A stretch of 64,000 bases of DNA from Bedellia somnulentella (GCA_963576735.1 OY755188.1:16782745-16846744); one strand, 5' to 3'; positions 10,021-20,230 are shown, numbered from the stretch's first letter. Numbers and translations: made by a program. Notes: generated by a model from the sequence alone, not told the origin.

Positions 10021-11232
10021 CTAATAAATAAAGAATAAATAAAGGAAAGAAAAATTTCGACACAGGCGGGATTCGAACCCGCGACCTCGGGTATACACCC
10101 CGTCGCTCTTGCCAATTGAGCAACCGTGTCAATGGCTGCCAGCGCGAAATTATTCTATCCTTTATTTCTTTTACACGTTTTAGTAGTGTTTGCGTTTCCT
10201 ACCTCCGAATTTTTTACTAATTCGGAAGGCCACTTGTCTATCTTTTCAGATAGAATGCAAATGTTGAAAACGCCTAACATCACATAATTTAAATCTTTTT
10301 GTTCATGAAAATCTCATGTGGGGATTATTTATTACTAATAAATAAAGGAAAGAAAAATTTCGACACAGGCGGGATTCGAACCCGCGACCTCGGGTATACG
10401 CCCCCGTCGCTCTTGCCAATTTGGTATGCAAAGTTTTTTTTTGGTATTTATTAAATATTTTTATTCGATAGCAAACACGAAAATAAAAGATTAATTTGAA
10501 TATTTTTCATCTAAAATGAGTAATTGCAAAGTTATGATTTTTAAAGATTGCTCAACTTTTGTACTTAATGACGTCATCGATCGAAAATATCACGTAGCGA
10601 CATCACGACATGCAAATAAAGCGAAATGTTTAATAAAAATGTTGCTGATTGCAAAACATTTCACGAATTTGTGATCTCAAATGAAATTATTACGATATTA
10701 TACTAAACAAACTTTTCATTTTCGATATTTTATTTATAAACTGCAAAAACGATTGTCTAAACGCTGAAGGTCAAATACTATTACAGTATTTTGTTAAAAT
10801 AACGGTCATCTTAGCTTTGTTTGATTTCATTTCAAGAAAATATGTTTTAAAAATATAATATCTCGAAATGATTTCGTAATCAGCACCACTTTTGTAAAAC
10901 TTTGCATACCGAATTGAGCTACCGTGTCAATGGCTGCCAGCGCGAAATTCTTCTATCCTTTATTTCTTCGAATCCCGCCTTTGTCGAAAGAAAAAAAAAA
11001 TATTTCCTTTATTTATTAGTAATAAATTATCCCCACATGAGGTTTTCATGATCAAAAAGATTTAAATTATGTGATAGTTAGGCGTTTTCAACATTTGCAT
11101 TCTATCTGAAAAGATAGACAAGTGGTCGCGGGTTCAAATCCCGCCTGTGTCGAAATCTTTCTTTCCTTTATTTATTCTTTATTTACTAGTAATAATCCCC
11201 ACATGTGGTTTTCATGAACAAAAAGATTTAAA
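10021..11232. mobile_element. tRNA-like repeat multimer (tandem plus inverted)
   Basis: Two head-to-tail units on - (tRNA-like bodies at 10059-10130 and 10362-10928, the second split by a MITE) followed by a unit in the opposite orientation (10976-11232). AAACTACCAATAA is duplicated at 10008-10020 and 11233-11245, so the whole multimer, not each monomer, was inserted once. Each tRNA-like body has A-box TAGCTCA.TTGG and B-box GGTTCGA..CC. The anticodon arm does not fold normally, so it is a tRNA-derived repeat rather than a working tRNA gene. Confidence 0.75.
10422..10911. mobile_element. MITE with GGTATGCAAAGT inverted ends
   Basis: The left end reads GGTATGCAAAGTTTT and the right end AAAACTTTGCATACC, perfect inverted repeats of about 15 bp around ~490 AT-rich bases. 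It splits a tRNA-like body whose flanks read CCAATT and AATTGAG, suggesting a 4 bp AATT target duplication. It contains no ORF. The superfamily is not clear. Confidence 0.75.
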
Positions 11233-11326
11233 AAACTACCAATAAGTTTGTTGAAGTACAGAGATGAAATAGTTTATACTGTTTGTGCGTTGGTGAACAC
11301 TGAAAACCCGATTATAAAGCAATGAA

Positions 11327-11671
11327 TATTGCTAGTGATAGCATTAAGTTATGTAAATAAAACTTCTTTTAAAATATAATGATTTTTTTTTTATTATTCC
11401 TAAACTAAGTAACGTAGGAAAGCTGACAAATCAAAAACAAACTGAAATAACATAAACATAAATAATAACTTTCTCTTATAATTAGGTAAACTTACTAACT
11501 TTATAAAATTAATAACTTTAACCTTTGTCTTAACATAAATATTGACTTAGTTTTTTTTCTTTTTTCCATACATTTGACATACAACTTCGGCAAATAATCA
11601 TTAAAATAAAATTTTTGTAACTTAGGAATCAGACTAGATAAAACCACATTATCTCTTTTAATAGAAACTAA
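11327..11671. other. Space between convergent transposon genes
   Basis: AT-rich stretch between the two converging reading frames of the ISL2EU-like element. It holds candidate polyadenylation signals (AATAAAAC near 11357) and runs of T and A. No other feature seen. Confidence 0.5.
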
Positions 11672-12562
11672 TTAACTGCCCTTAGGAGAGTACACATACA
11701 ATTCACAGATGGATATATTAGTTACATACATTTGAATTTGAACCTGTGTATATATTGAATGATTTTCTTTCAGCTGCAAGCCATTTTCATCTATTCGTAA
11801 ATATTGTACATTAATTACTGAAGTATCTTCTTGAATTATAGGTGCATTTTTACATTTGGCAGCAGGACACTTAATCTCAACCAGTCTTTTCTCACATATT
11901 ACAACAGCATCTGGGGAGCAACTTAACCATGGCTGGTTAAGATTAACCACCAAACCGACCCTAACCACATCATTACTTGGAAAATTTGTCTTATGTTCAG
12001 CAAGGCCCACATCTTCCATTTTATTGCCATAGGCCATGGCTGGTGTTTTAGTGTTATTGACACTCAATAAACAATTAATTGCTTTGTCGACATAGAATCG
12101 AGTACCTTTTAGTCTGTGTGCATTACTTGCTGTAATTCTTAATTTTCTTTCCTCATACCAACGTGAATTGCTTGCTTGATTAATAGTACCAAAGCAAATA
12201 TTTATACCAGAATCAACATTACAACAAACGTTACTCTTATAAAAATCTAATAAATGTGCTGGTATTGCTGTCTGAAAAAAATAGTAACTAGCGATACTTT
12301 GCAGCATGAAAATGTCTAACATAATGCGGTGAATTTTTTCATTTAAGTCTTTTTTCTCAGTAATTTTAACCAATTCTACAAGAGCTTCCACTGCAATAAT
12401 CTCTTTCTCATTTTTTTCTTCCAACTGTAGAATTCTATTCAAAAATGTTATAGCCAATGATTCTCCTAATGTAGCTGAGGAAATATTCCGCAATTCTAGC
12501 TGTTTACATGCTTTCAAAAGTATCTGATTTTCAGGCAGGTGTTGGAAATAGCTGAGAAATTT
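11672..12562 (-). pseudogene. YqaJ-type exonuclease of the ISL2EU-like element, 5' truncated
   Basis: Open on - from about 12562 (YFQHLPENQILLKACKQ) to a stop at 11672. The C-terminal ~170 residues fit the YqaJ viral-recombinase nuclease fold: RWYEERKLRITASNAHRLKG, AMAYGNKMEDVGLAEH, LSCSPDAVV (the PD motif), LVEIKCPAA (the E-x-K motif) and YTQVQIQMYVT. The catalytic D, E and K are all present. Nucleases of this family process DNA ends; in ISL2EU transposons the role is unproven. There is no ATG at the left-over 5' end, because a BEL/Pao-like remnant begins there. The surviving frame has no stops. Confidence 0.8.
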
Positions 12563-13553
12563 TCAATCCCTTATCATAACCCAATAATTCCGGAAAGTGG
12601 GCTATGGGAAGAGTGGTCGACTTGCACCCCGGAGCAGATGGGTTAGTTAGGGTTGTCTCACTCAACACAAAAAGTGGAACTATCAAGAGGCCAATCATAA
12701 AAGTATCACCATTACCAGTACATGATCAAACGCATAACATATCAGTTAATAATCAAAATAGCCAATCAAGTGAAATCAAAGATACAGATCAACAAAACAT
12801 CAAAAAAGGAACGCGGCCGCAGCGTGTAAATTTTATTACTCTCGTTATTTTATTAATGACCTTCGTATTTAACTCAACTCAAGCTGCATTCAATATAACG
12901 CAATTTAGTGAAGACAAAAGCTTATACTTTGATAAGATAGGGGATTTAAGTCTAATTCGTGATGAATGGATAGAATAGATGGAATAGTAAAGTATTTTAA
13001 AATGGAACCTTATTGGAAGCGAATAGAGACTCTAGAAGAATACTTATCAAGTAAATGTACATCAAGTAAAATTATTCCGAGCTCCAATACTACAATCAGT
13101 TGTTGTTGAGTCAGCACAGCAGCGGCCGACCTCGCCAAGACCGATTAAGACGTAGGCGCGGTCTTATCAACGGCGTCGATTATCTTGCTAACTCACTCTT
13201 TGGTATACTAGATGAAAGAAACGCAAGACAATATCAAAGAGATATTTTATATTCAAAATACCATCAAAAACATTTAGAAACTCTCACGCAAAGTCAAACA
13301 TCATTAATAGAATCCGAATTTTAGTTTATTGTGGCCCTGGGAATATGTACCGGCTTTCCGTACATTTTGCTGAGGCAAGCAATTTAGTTATATTGTAATT
13401 TGCTTAATAATTTAGTTCGTATCGGTTCATCAAGAGCGCGCGCTCATAATATCATTATTTCGTATCATTTTATAATAAACGTTCTTTTTATACCTTAAAT
13501 AAGTTATCATTTACTAATCAAACCTATCAAGAAAGCTGTACAAAACCCGTACA
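12563..13553 (+). pseudogene. BEL/Pao-like retroelement 3' remnant with envelope segment
   Basis: An open frame at 12604-12978 begins with the end of a polyprotein resembling the DUF5641 tail of BEL/Pao integrases (GRVVDLHPGADG, KRPIIKVSPLP). It continues into a hydrophobic leader-like segment and the start of an insect-retrovirus-type envelope. A second frame, 13100-13324, holds a basic cleavage-site-like run followed by a hydrophobic stretch, as in baculovirus F-like envelopes. The two frames are out of register with stops between, and most of the envelope and all of gag-pol are missing. It is an old, non-functional genomic copy. Confidence 0.65.
13330..13553 (+). repeat. Possible 3' LTR of the BEL/Pao-like remnant
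   Basis: Begins TGTGGCCCTGGG just after the envelope fragment and ends CCCGTACA, fitting the TG...CA rule, with a TATA-like ATTTTATAATAAACG inside. There is no second LTR in the window to compare, so the bounds are a guess. Confidence 0.3.
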
Positions 13554-13786
13554 ATCCTAGTATTAACCTTATAGCTAAGATGCTTAGAATATAGGAAGTC
13601 ACTTATTATTATTTTTCTTACATTTAAATTTATAAACTTCTCAAATGATTTCTTCAAGTCACTTGAATTCACCTTGTTACTTGAACTAATTAAAATAACT
13701 AAAGTAGTATTAGAGTCATGTTGTTTTCAAATAGAATTTATTATTTGAGAGTAACTTGCTCCGGGCATACAAGTATTTAAGATACA

Positions 13787-14053
13787 TTAAATGAAGACTA
13801 AATTCCTCTGAGTCGACACACCTCTATTGTAGGCAATAGTGGGCTTTGGCATATTATTTTTATTTTCAGGGGATACATCGTTAATGACAGTACTTACACT
13901 TTCACACTTTTTGCAAAAACCAGATAGTGTTTCCACTGTTTTCATATTTTCGTTACTTAAATCTATAATTTCCTCTAGTCCTTCTATGTAGCTTTGCATC
14001 TCTAAGTTACTATTATGATATTTTAATGTAATATCTTGAAGAGATTTTTCCAA
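13787..14053 (-). CDS. Unrecognised 88-residue ORF, coiled-coil-like
   Basis: I do not recognise this product. It is charged and helical in character (MEKSLQDITLKYHNSNLEM), with a CKKC pair near the middle. It lies upstream, on the same strand, of the YqaJ fragment and on the far side of the BEL/Pao remnant, so it may be an N-terminal exon of that nuclease gene. It could equally be chance. Confidence 0.25.
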   Translation of the reverse strand: MEKSLQDITLKYHNSNLEMQSYIEGLEEIIDLSNENMKTVETLSGFCKKCESVSTVINDVSPENKNNMPKPTIAYNRGVSTQRNLVFI

Positions 14054-14084
14054 TTCTATTATTATATTACTATCACGACATAGT

Positions 14085-14272
14085 ACTAAGTTGTACTTAG
14101 TCTTATAGGCCGTAATATAATAGTGTACTCATGCGATCCCTATCACGTGAGTACACTGTCCAAGCAAAACGCGGGTACTCGGAACACCAAGTGACAATGT
14201 CACGTGATGTTCAGAAGTATTAGTGCCTCTGCCAATCCCTTCAGGGATATCCGGCGTGAACGTTTGAGTTGA
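14085..14272 (+). mobile_element. SINE1 partial copy
   Basis: 3' half of family 1 in + orientation (CTATCACGTGAGTACACTGTCC at the start of the conserved part, CGGCGTGAACGTTTGAGTTGAG at the end). The tRNA-like head is missing. Confidence 0.7.
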
Positions 14273-14788
14273 GTTGAATTTATAATTACTTTGCGTTTTC
14301 TTTCACTTTAGAAATTTGGCGTGCTAACAGTACTTCTTGAAGAATTATACGGAAACTAACAAAGATGTGTATTTACGATTACAAGTACAAGTAAAGGCGA
14401 AATGTGCTCGTAGATTGCAAGATCTATAACTCCTTACCACATATTTTAAAATAAAATGATGATTTATCAGAATTTCAACAAAATCCACACTCAGAACATC
14501 AAAGAAAACTATACTTAAAAAGGTTGCACAACCGCTTTGCAATGTGTCTGTAAGTAGAAGACATAGTAAGAAACTCTTTACATCATATGCTAAAATAAAA
14601 TAAGGGGGAGGCTTATGTTCAGCAGTTGACGTCTAGTGCCAAAAAACTGTTATTTTACCTTCTGGAGAGGAAGTCATCAAAATACAATATTATATAAATA
14701 CAATACTTAAAAATATACACATAAACGCATAAATATATTAAATACATAAAAATATAGACATATACTTTATATAAAATATACTTAATTA
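14273..14788. other. AT-rich DNA downstream of the piggyBac gene
   Basis: No gene seen. The part next to the stop codon (14690-14788) is very AT-rich with TATATAAAG-like runs that may hold the polyadenylation site of the piggyBac gene on -. Confidence 0.4.
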
Positions 14789-16739
14789 CTAATAATCATC
14801 CATAGTATGATAGTCTTTCCAACATTGACCGATGCAAAGAAAAACATCGCACACTCCGCACACGATGTTGGTACTCGACCTTTTTTTTAAAGCAGTACAT
14901 CTGACACATCTACCCCTACGGTGTTTATCTTGTTTATTATTGGTTCTATCGTCCTCAGCGACGTCACGATGCGTGGGGTAGTGCATCAGACTTGCATCCA
15001 GTCGGCGGATGGAAAGGTCATCTGTCGGCTGGATACTCCTTTCTCTTGGTCGAGTATCAGTACCGTATTGCTGGCACAGCTGTTCTACCAGCAAATATCT
15101 AAATTTCCGGTGCGACAGCTTCATTTGCTGGCCAATGTTGGCTTTATGTATAATATATGCATTTAATACACTTACATTAATTAAACGTCTAAAAACTTTA
15201 ATATACCACTTAAGACCTCTTTTTCTCTCCAGAAGGTAACTCGACAGCTGTTGATCTTTGAGGTCTACACCTCCCATAAAACTATTATATGTTACAACTA
15301 CAGCAGGTTTGAGATAGTTCTGACCTGCTCTCTGACGTTGCACCATGTCAGCATTGTGGTAAGTCGAAATTGTCGTGACTAATCTGACGTCTTTCCACGC
15401 AACGACAGATACATCACAACAATGACGGCTTAGCACTGTGCCCTTTGGCACAAGTTTCTCATTTAGGTCTTTGATATCCTGAGGTGTCTCTTGTCTCCTT
15501 CTGTTTAAAGTTCCAACGACATCAGTTTTGTGCAATTTCAGAAACTTGGCTAAGGCTACTGAACTATAAAAACTGTCCATAAAAAGACAGTAGCCTTTGC
15601 CCAAGTATCCGAATATGAGGTTAATAACAATTTTTGCAGTTGATGAGTGAAAGCCGAAAACTGGCAAGGATGAAACCGTTCCTTTACCCGTGTATATAGT
15701 CGTTTTCAGGCAATATCCCGTTACCGCCTCGCAAAGTTCATATGTTTTGATGCCGAATCGCGCTGCTTTGGTTCGGATGCACTGAGCCCAACTCAAGCGT
15801 CCTTTCCAAAGCAGCAACGACTCATCTATCGATAATTCTTTGCGAGGCGAGTAAATTGCCGGAAACTTTTGATTCAGATGATCAAGGATCGGCTTTATTT
15901 TTGCCAGTTTTCGGTCTTCATCCAGCATATACAAGTAATCATTGTCATTGAAGTGCAGAAACCGCATGAGGAGCAAGAAACGATCTATGGTCATTATTCT
16001 CCGAAATGCCGGCATTCCCAGCACTCCGGTATTCCAATACTCATCAATACGGCCTCTGCGACATACACCCATCAGTATGAATACTGCCATGAGGCGGTAA
16101 ATTTCTGCTGTTGTGGTTTCAACCCATTTATTTAATCTTGAATGGGGTTTGATTACCGCCATTTCAATGGTTTTTTGGGCGTGTTCGTTAGTCTTCTCGC
16201 AAATCATTTCCATGACCTCCAGGTCCCAAATTTGTGTGAAAATGTCTATAGGACGCGTTCCGGCAATTTTGGGACCCGACGGTTCTTCAAAAGATTCGGG
16301 GACACCAGCAAAAGAACCAAAGTCCGTAGACCAGACAATGCCCTCGGGAGAATCGACATTAGCTTCATCATCACTTTCATCTTCGAGTCGAAGCTGAAGA
16401 AGCTCTTCGAAGGTAACGCGATCCTCCTCGTTTTCACTGTCTGGATCGACAGTGTATTCTCTCCCCAGGTCCAAATCATAATCTTCGTCGGAATCAAACT
16501 CTAAATTTTCCGGCTGCCATCTCTGAAAAAGAAAAAATAAAATATACCACGGTCGTTTGACGAGACAAATAATGAACAAGTTATTTTAAAACACCTACAC
16601 GTATAAGCCCGGCGGGAGTTCTTTCAAAAATCGGTTGGTTTCGGTCACTCAGCACTTGGAGAGCACCCTGTGGTGTCCTCTCAACCTCCATAGCAACAAT
16701 GAGAGGACGACCTACGTATGTTGACGGCAATTCAGTCAT
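14789..16739 (-). CDS. piggyBac-type transposase, two exons, intact
   Basis: Exon 1 is 16739-16599 (47 codons, MTELPSTYVGRPLIVAM...). A GTAGGT donor and a TTTTTCAG acceptor bound a ~76 bp phase-0 intron, and exon 2 is 16522-14789. The product is about 624 residues. Visible parts: an acidic N-terminal region; the DDE_Tnp_1_7 core with catalytic aspartates in LSIDESLLLWKGR, YCLFMDSFYSS and FMGGVDLKDQQ; and a C-terminal cysteine-rich domain (CVRC...CGVC..FLC...C..YH) that binds transposon ends in this family. There are no internal stops. A TTTTATAG acceptor-like site directly before the ATG suggests a further 5' non-coding exon. I could not find TTAA-flanked inverted ends, so it may be a domesticated gene or an element with eroded ends. 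Confidence 0.85.
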
Positions 16740-16849
16740 CTATAAAATATATAAAATACAATTAACTCAAAAAAATATTGAAATTTACAAAGCTATGAAA
16801 TTTTCACATAGGATCATTATTTATAATAAAGTAAAAAAAAAACCTTGGT

Positions 16850-16940
16850 CCCTATTAACTTCCAAATGTCGCTGAGGAGTTTCTATCTCTAAAGCTCTGG
16901 CTACCCCTTTTTGGAATTTATGGCCGTGAGTATATGAACG
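16850..16940 (+). mobile_element. SINE2 3' fragment
   Basis: Matches the last third of family 2 (CTCTGGCTACCCCTTTTTGG, TTATGGCCGTGAGTATATGAA). It directly abuts the tRNA-like head of a SINE1. Confidence 0.65.
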
Positions 16941-17060
16941 ACGTGATAGCTCAGTGGGTAGAACACCGACTTATCGTGCAGACGACTAGTGTTCCAATCC
17001 CGGGTCGGTCCTACACCAATTTGTCTTTTCTAAAGACATATGTGTGGTTAATTTATGGCA
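16941..17060 (+). mobile_element. SINE1 head fragment with tRNA-like promoter
   Basis: GTGATAGCTCAGTGGGTAGA (A box) and GTTCCAATCCCGGGTCGG (B-box region) show the tRNA-like head of family 1 in + orientation. The copy stops at GTGTGGTTAATTTATGG, so only the first ~120 bases are present. Confidence 0.7.
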
Positions 17061-17189
17061 AATATTTAACACGGCAACTGAAATCCTTTTTAGGCAACTT
17101 ACTATTAAGTCACAAAAAACTAACTTTGCAGTGATTAAATATCTTAGCAACTATTAAACTATACAAGCAACAAAATGCTAGGATCAAAA

Positions 17190-18046
17190 AACTAAAAATA
17201 CGGCTGCTACTGTAAGGTATCAAACAAAAACAGTTAAAATACTAAACTCTTCTCCTAAATGTAAAAAATACTTTTTTGAAAACCGCATCCAAATAGCTTG
17301 AGCCAAACGCGAGATAATCATGGACCAACATACATACATACAGATTAAACACAGAACATCCTTTCTATTTTGGTCAGTTAAAGCACTAAAACCTTCTCCT
17401 AAATGTAATGAATACTTTACTGAAACCCGCATTCAAATAGCTTAAACCAAACGCGAGATGATCACGGACCAACATACATACATACAGGTCAAACACAGAA
17501 CCTCCTTTCTTTTTTTGGTCGGTTAAACACTAAAATCTTATCCTAAATGTAAAGAATACTTTTCTGAAAACCGCATCCAAATAGCTTAAGCCAAACGCCA
17601 GATAATCGCGGACCAACAGACATACATACAGGTCAAACACAGAACATCCTTTCTATTTTGGTCAGTTAAAGCACTAAAACCTTCTCCTAAATGTAATGAA
17701 TACTTTACTGAAACCCGCATTCAAATAGCTTAAACCAAACGCGAGATGATCACGGACCAACATACATACATACAGGTCAAACACAGAACCTCCTTTCTTT
17801 TTTTGGTCGGTTAAACACTAAAATCTTATCCTAAATGTAAAGAATACTTTTCTGAAAACCGCATCCAAATAGCTTAAGCCAAACGCGAGATAATCGCGGA
17901 CCAACAGACATACATACAGGTCAAACACAGAACCTCCTTTCTTTTTTTGGTCAGTTAAAGCACTAAAACCTTCTCTTAAATGTAGCGAATATTTTTCTGA
18001 AAATCGCATCCAAACAGCTTAAGACAAACGCGAGATAAACGCGGAC
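17190..18046 (+). repeat. 144 bp satellite array with 288 bp higher-order period
   Basis: The marker GGACCAACA recurs at 17322, 17466, 17610, 17754 and 17898, exactly 144 bp apart, with a degraded sixth unit. Alternate units share variants (CATCCTTTCTATTTTGG versus CCTCCTTTCTTTTTTTGG), so the true repeating block is a 288 bp dimer. Each unit contains a short (CATA)n run. The array resumes at 19367-19440 beyond an inserted element. Confidence 0.85.
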
Positions 18047-19366
18047 AATAGGCATGATGACAAATTTTGAGAAACTGTTCTATAATATTTGGAAATATGT
18101 ATGGATTGTAATAAACATAATATTTCTGCGGAAAATTTAGATTAAGCACTTAAAAAATAATTTTTGATTCATAAATTTAAAATTTGCACCAAAACGCGTC
18201 AAAGTGTCATGGCGTCGCTTGCTTACGTCACTATAGAGTACAAGGAACATTCGGTATATGTAAACATTATCTAATTCATATTTAATTTGGACATTTCACT
18301 AATTTTTACATTAAAACATGACTTCAAAAGCATATAGGTGGTGTTCCGTCCCTCTGGGTAGAATAGAATAGAATAGAATAACTCTTTATTGTACATCAAA
18401 CACAAATTTACAAAAGAAATTATCATACAGTATGGGTACTCATACGTCCATAAAAACTCATGAGAAGTTATATATTTTCGTTCCTTTCGATAAGAAATTA
18501 AGAAAGAGGTGGCTTTACACAGCTTAATTTTTGTGAAGATCACTTTGACGTAAGAATTTTCTTTTTATTTTGTATAATTTTGTTGTTAAATTCATTATAA
18601 GCTAATTTTATAGGAAGAAGTAAACATTGATATATAAACTTTTTGGAGGTTATGATTCTCTTACTCACTGTTATTTACTGTAATCAAATCCTTAATGTAT
18701 GAGCTATTAAAAAGGTATTTTATTTCATTTTCAGTTACCAAATTCTAAATATGTAAATATTTAATTGCAAAAAGAAATATTTAACATAAACATAACCTCA
18801 AATTATAATATTGAATGTTATACTGAAATATGTACAATAGCTAATTATTTTTATGGTTTTAATAATTAATTAACTGTATAATACACAATACTAACATGGA
18901 AGTTTAAACATTTCTAAATTATGCTGAACAGAAATCTTTGTTTGATGCCAGAAACGTTCCTAGCATTATCAAGTCGATTCTTGGTAAATTTGCGCTGGAA
19001 GCCTTTGTAAATCCTTATGGATCTTATGGAAATAACTGAATTTAGCGCAATCAATTTACACAAAAGAAATTGAAGTTAATAACAAAACAATAACGACGTA
19101 TTTAATTAAAAAAGCGAACGAGTGTGTATTATCTTAAGTAATTCTAATGTAAACAAATAGAAAGAACTCTAACGTGACGTCGTGCGCTCTGATTGGCGTT
19201 CAACATTTCATGGCGGATTGCCGTATTTAGCGATTCTATTTTATCGATTATAATATTCATCTTGCTTTTAATCATGAAAAGAATCAGAGTCTTAGAATAA
19301 GGAATTTTGTAATAATATACACACAAATTATTTCAATGAAATTTACTTGTTGTCATCATGCCTATT
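18047..19366. mobile_element. TIR element with a THAP-finger remnant, inserted in the satellite
   Basis: Left end AATAGGCATGATGACAA and right end TTGTCATCATGCCTATT are perfect inverted repeats. The outer flanks rejoin into a satellite unit (GCGGAC / ATACATACATACAT). Inside on +, RWCSVPLG and, after a small insertion, THTSIKTHEKLYIFVPFD, KKLRKRW and FCEDHFD before a GTAAG donor spell a C2CH THAP finger. There is one stop between the two zinc-ligand halves and no DDE region, so it is a deletion derivative of a THAP-type transposon. Confidence 0.7.
18358..18433 (-). mobile_element. (TTCTA)n-tailed short repeat inside the THAP finger
   Basis: Only the tail and ~55 bases of the family at 5780-5957 are present. 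GGGTA is found on both sides, and removing the insert restores the THAP reading frame, so the insertion is precise. Confidence 0.7.
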
Positions 19367-19474
19367 ATACATACATACATACATACAAACAATCGAACTG
19401 AGAGCCTCCTTTTTTTGAAGTCGATTAAAATATTAAAACGTTCTACGTTTTAGCAAATTAAGAATAGGACATGT

Positions 19475-20076
19475 TTCATTTTCGAATACCACCATTTATC
19501 ATGGTTGTTAACGGTGAGGTAAAACATCGTGAGGAAACCCACATGGCTGAGTTGTAGAATAGAATAGAATAGAACAACTCTTTATTGTACATCAAACACA
19601 AATTTACAAAAGAAATTATCATACAGTTTACAGTGAGGTACTATCGGCGGTCTTATCGCTAAAAGCGATCTCTTATAGACAACCTTTGGAAGGTGAGATC
19701 GGTAAACTAGTTATCTGGGTAGATGCACAAAACAAGCTTACTTTAAAACTAACTTATTTAATTGAAATAATAAATAATAACATAAATATTTATTACACAA
19801 AATAATATACACATTTCACACATATGAACACACATACATACATAACTACATACTTTTATATATACAAGTAATACAAATACCTAAATAAACTTACTTGTAC
19901 TAAGTCATGTGACAGTGTATTCATACAAAACGGCGATAGGCCTGCCCCCTATCACGTGAGTACACTGTCCATGCAAAACGTGGGTACTCTGAACACCAAG
20001 TGACAAAGTCACGCGATGTTCAGAAGTATTAGTACCTCTGCCAACCCCTTCGGGGATATTCGACGTGAACGTTTAT
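19475..20076 (+). mobile_element. SINE1 copy split by a (TTCTA)n repeat
   Basis: The left part, 19475-19555, ends CACATGGCTGAGTTGTA. The right part resumes at about 19896 with CTAAGTCATGTGACAGTG and runs to the CGTGAACGTTTATG tail. The interruption is the element at 19553-19895, so the order of insertion is clear. Confidence 0.75.
19553..19895 (-). mobile_element. (TTCTA)n-tailed short repeat, longest copy
   Basis: On - it ends in (TTCTA)n and contains GATCGCTTTTAGCGATAAG. Its flanks, GTTGTA and CTTGTA, hint at a target duplication of about 5 bp. It includes ~150 bases beyond the part seen at 5780. Confidence 0.7.
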
Positions 20077-20230
20077 GTTTATATACCATTTACAAAGGAC
20101 ATGCCGATCCACGCCGTCCGGTAGGCGGGTTGCGAGTTTTATCGAATCGTTTACTTTACGCCGTAGTAAAGTCATGCTATCCTCGGCATCAGGAGTAAAA
20201 GAGACACACATATACATTGTTTTCATTCTG

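Larger units (their letters stand above)
6193..11326 (+). pseudogene. THAP-domain DDE transposase (ISL2EU type), broken
   Basis: Pieces in order: a THAP finger start (CIPGCNYTSKRN, then after the SINE FYYFPRKSIHMPW and KRQKWIDAVKKHK, ending at a GTATGT donor near 6757); NLLPDIKSSRID and LLITLMKL (6822-6913); TGLRFSVLSLIFKI (8930-8975); FENHLFLLYSALKMFIIWPS across the jockey insertion; the DDE_Tnp_4 core at 9530-10020 with VIIDCTEVH (first D), LADKGFPS (second D) and IASVRIHLERIM (E); and the C-terminus LPISLLKYRDEIVYTV at 11236-11326, ending in TGA. All three catalytic residues are visible, but there is an in-frame stop near 9714, a frameshift near 9750, and no visible second half of the THAP finger. 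It is inactive. Confidence 0.8.
6190..12562. mobile_element. ISL2EU-like DNA transposon, multiply interrupted
   Basis: Two convergent gene remnants, a THAP/DDE transposase on + and a YqaJ-type nuclease on -, form the gene pair known for the eukaryotic ISL2EU group. The transposase is split by four separate insertions, each removable at the sequence level: a SINE1 at 6233-6639, a TIR element at 6914-8927, a jockey 3' end at about 9026-9509, and a tRNA-like multimer at 10021-11232. The nuclease end is cut by a BEL/Pao remnant at about 12563. The intact element would have been roughly 3 kb. Its outer inverted ends are not visible to me. Confidence 0.7.

Noticed and set aside
12604..12978. Host gene with a signal-peptide-like segment
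   Set aside because: The N-terminal part is the tail of a BEL/Pao-type polyprotein, so the hydrophobic segment belongs to the retroelement envelope.
17190..18046. Regular repeats that could suggest a CRISPR array
   Set aside because: The period is 144 bp, whole units are repeated without unique spacers, and the DNA is insect nuclear. It is a satellite-type tandem repeat.
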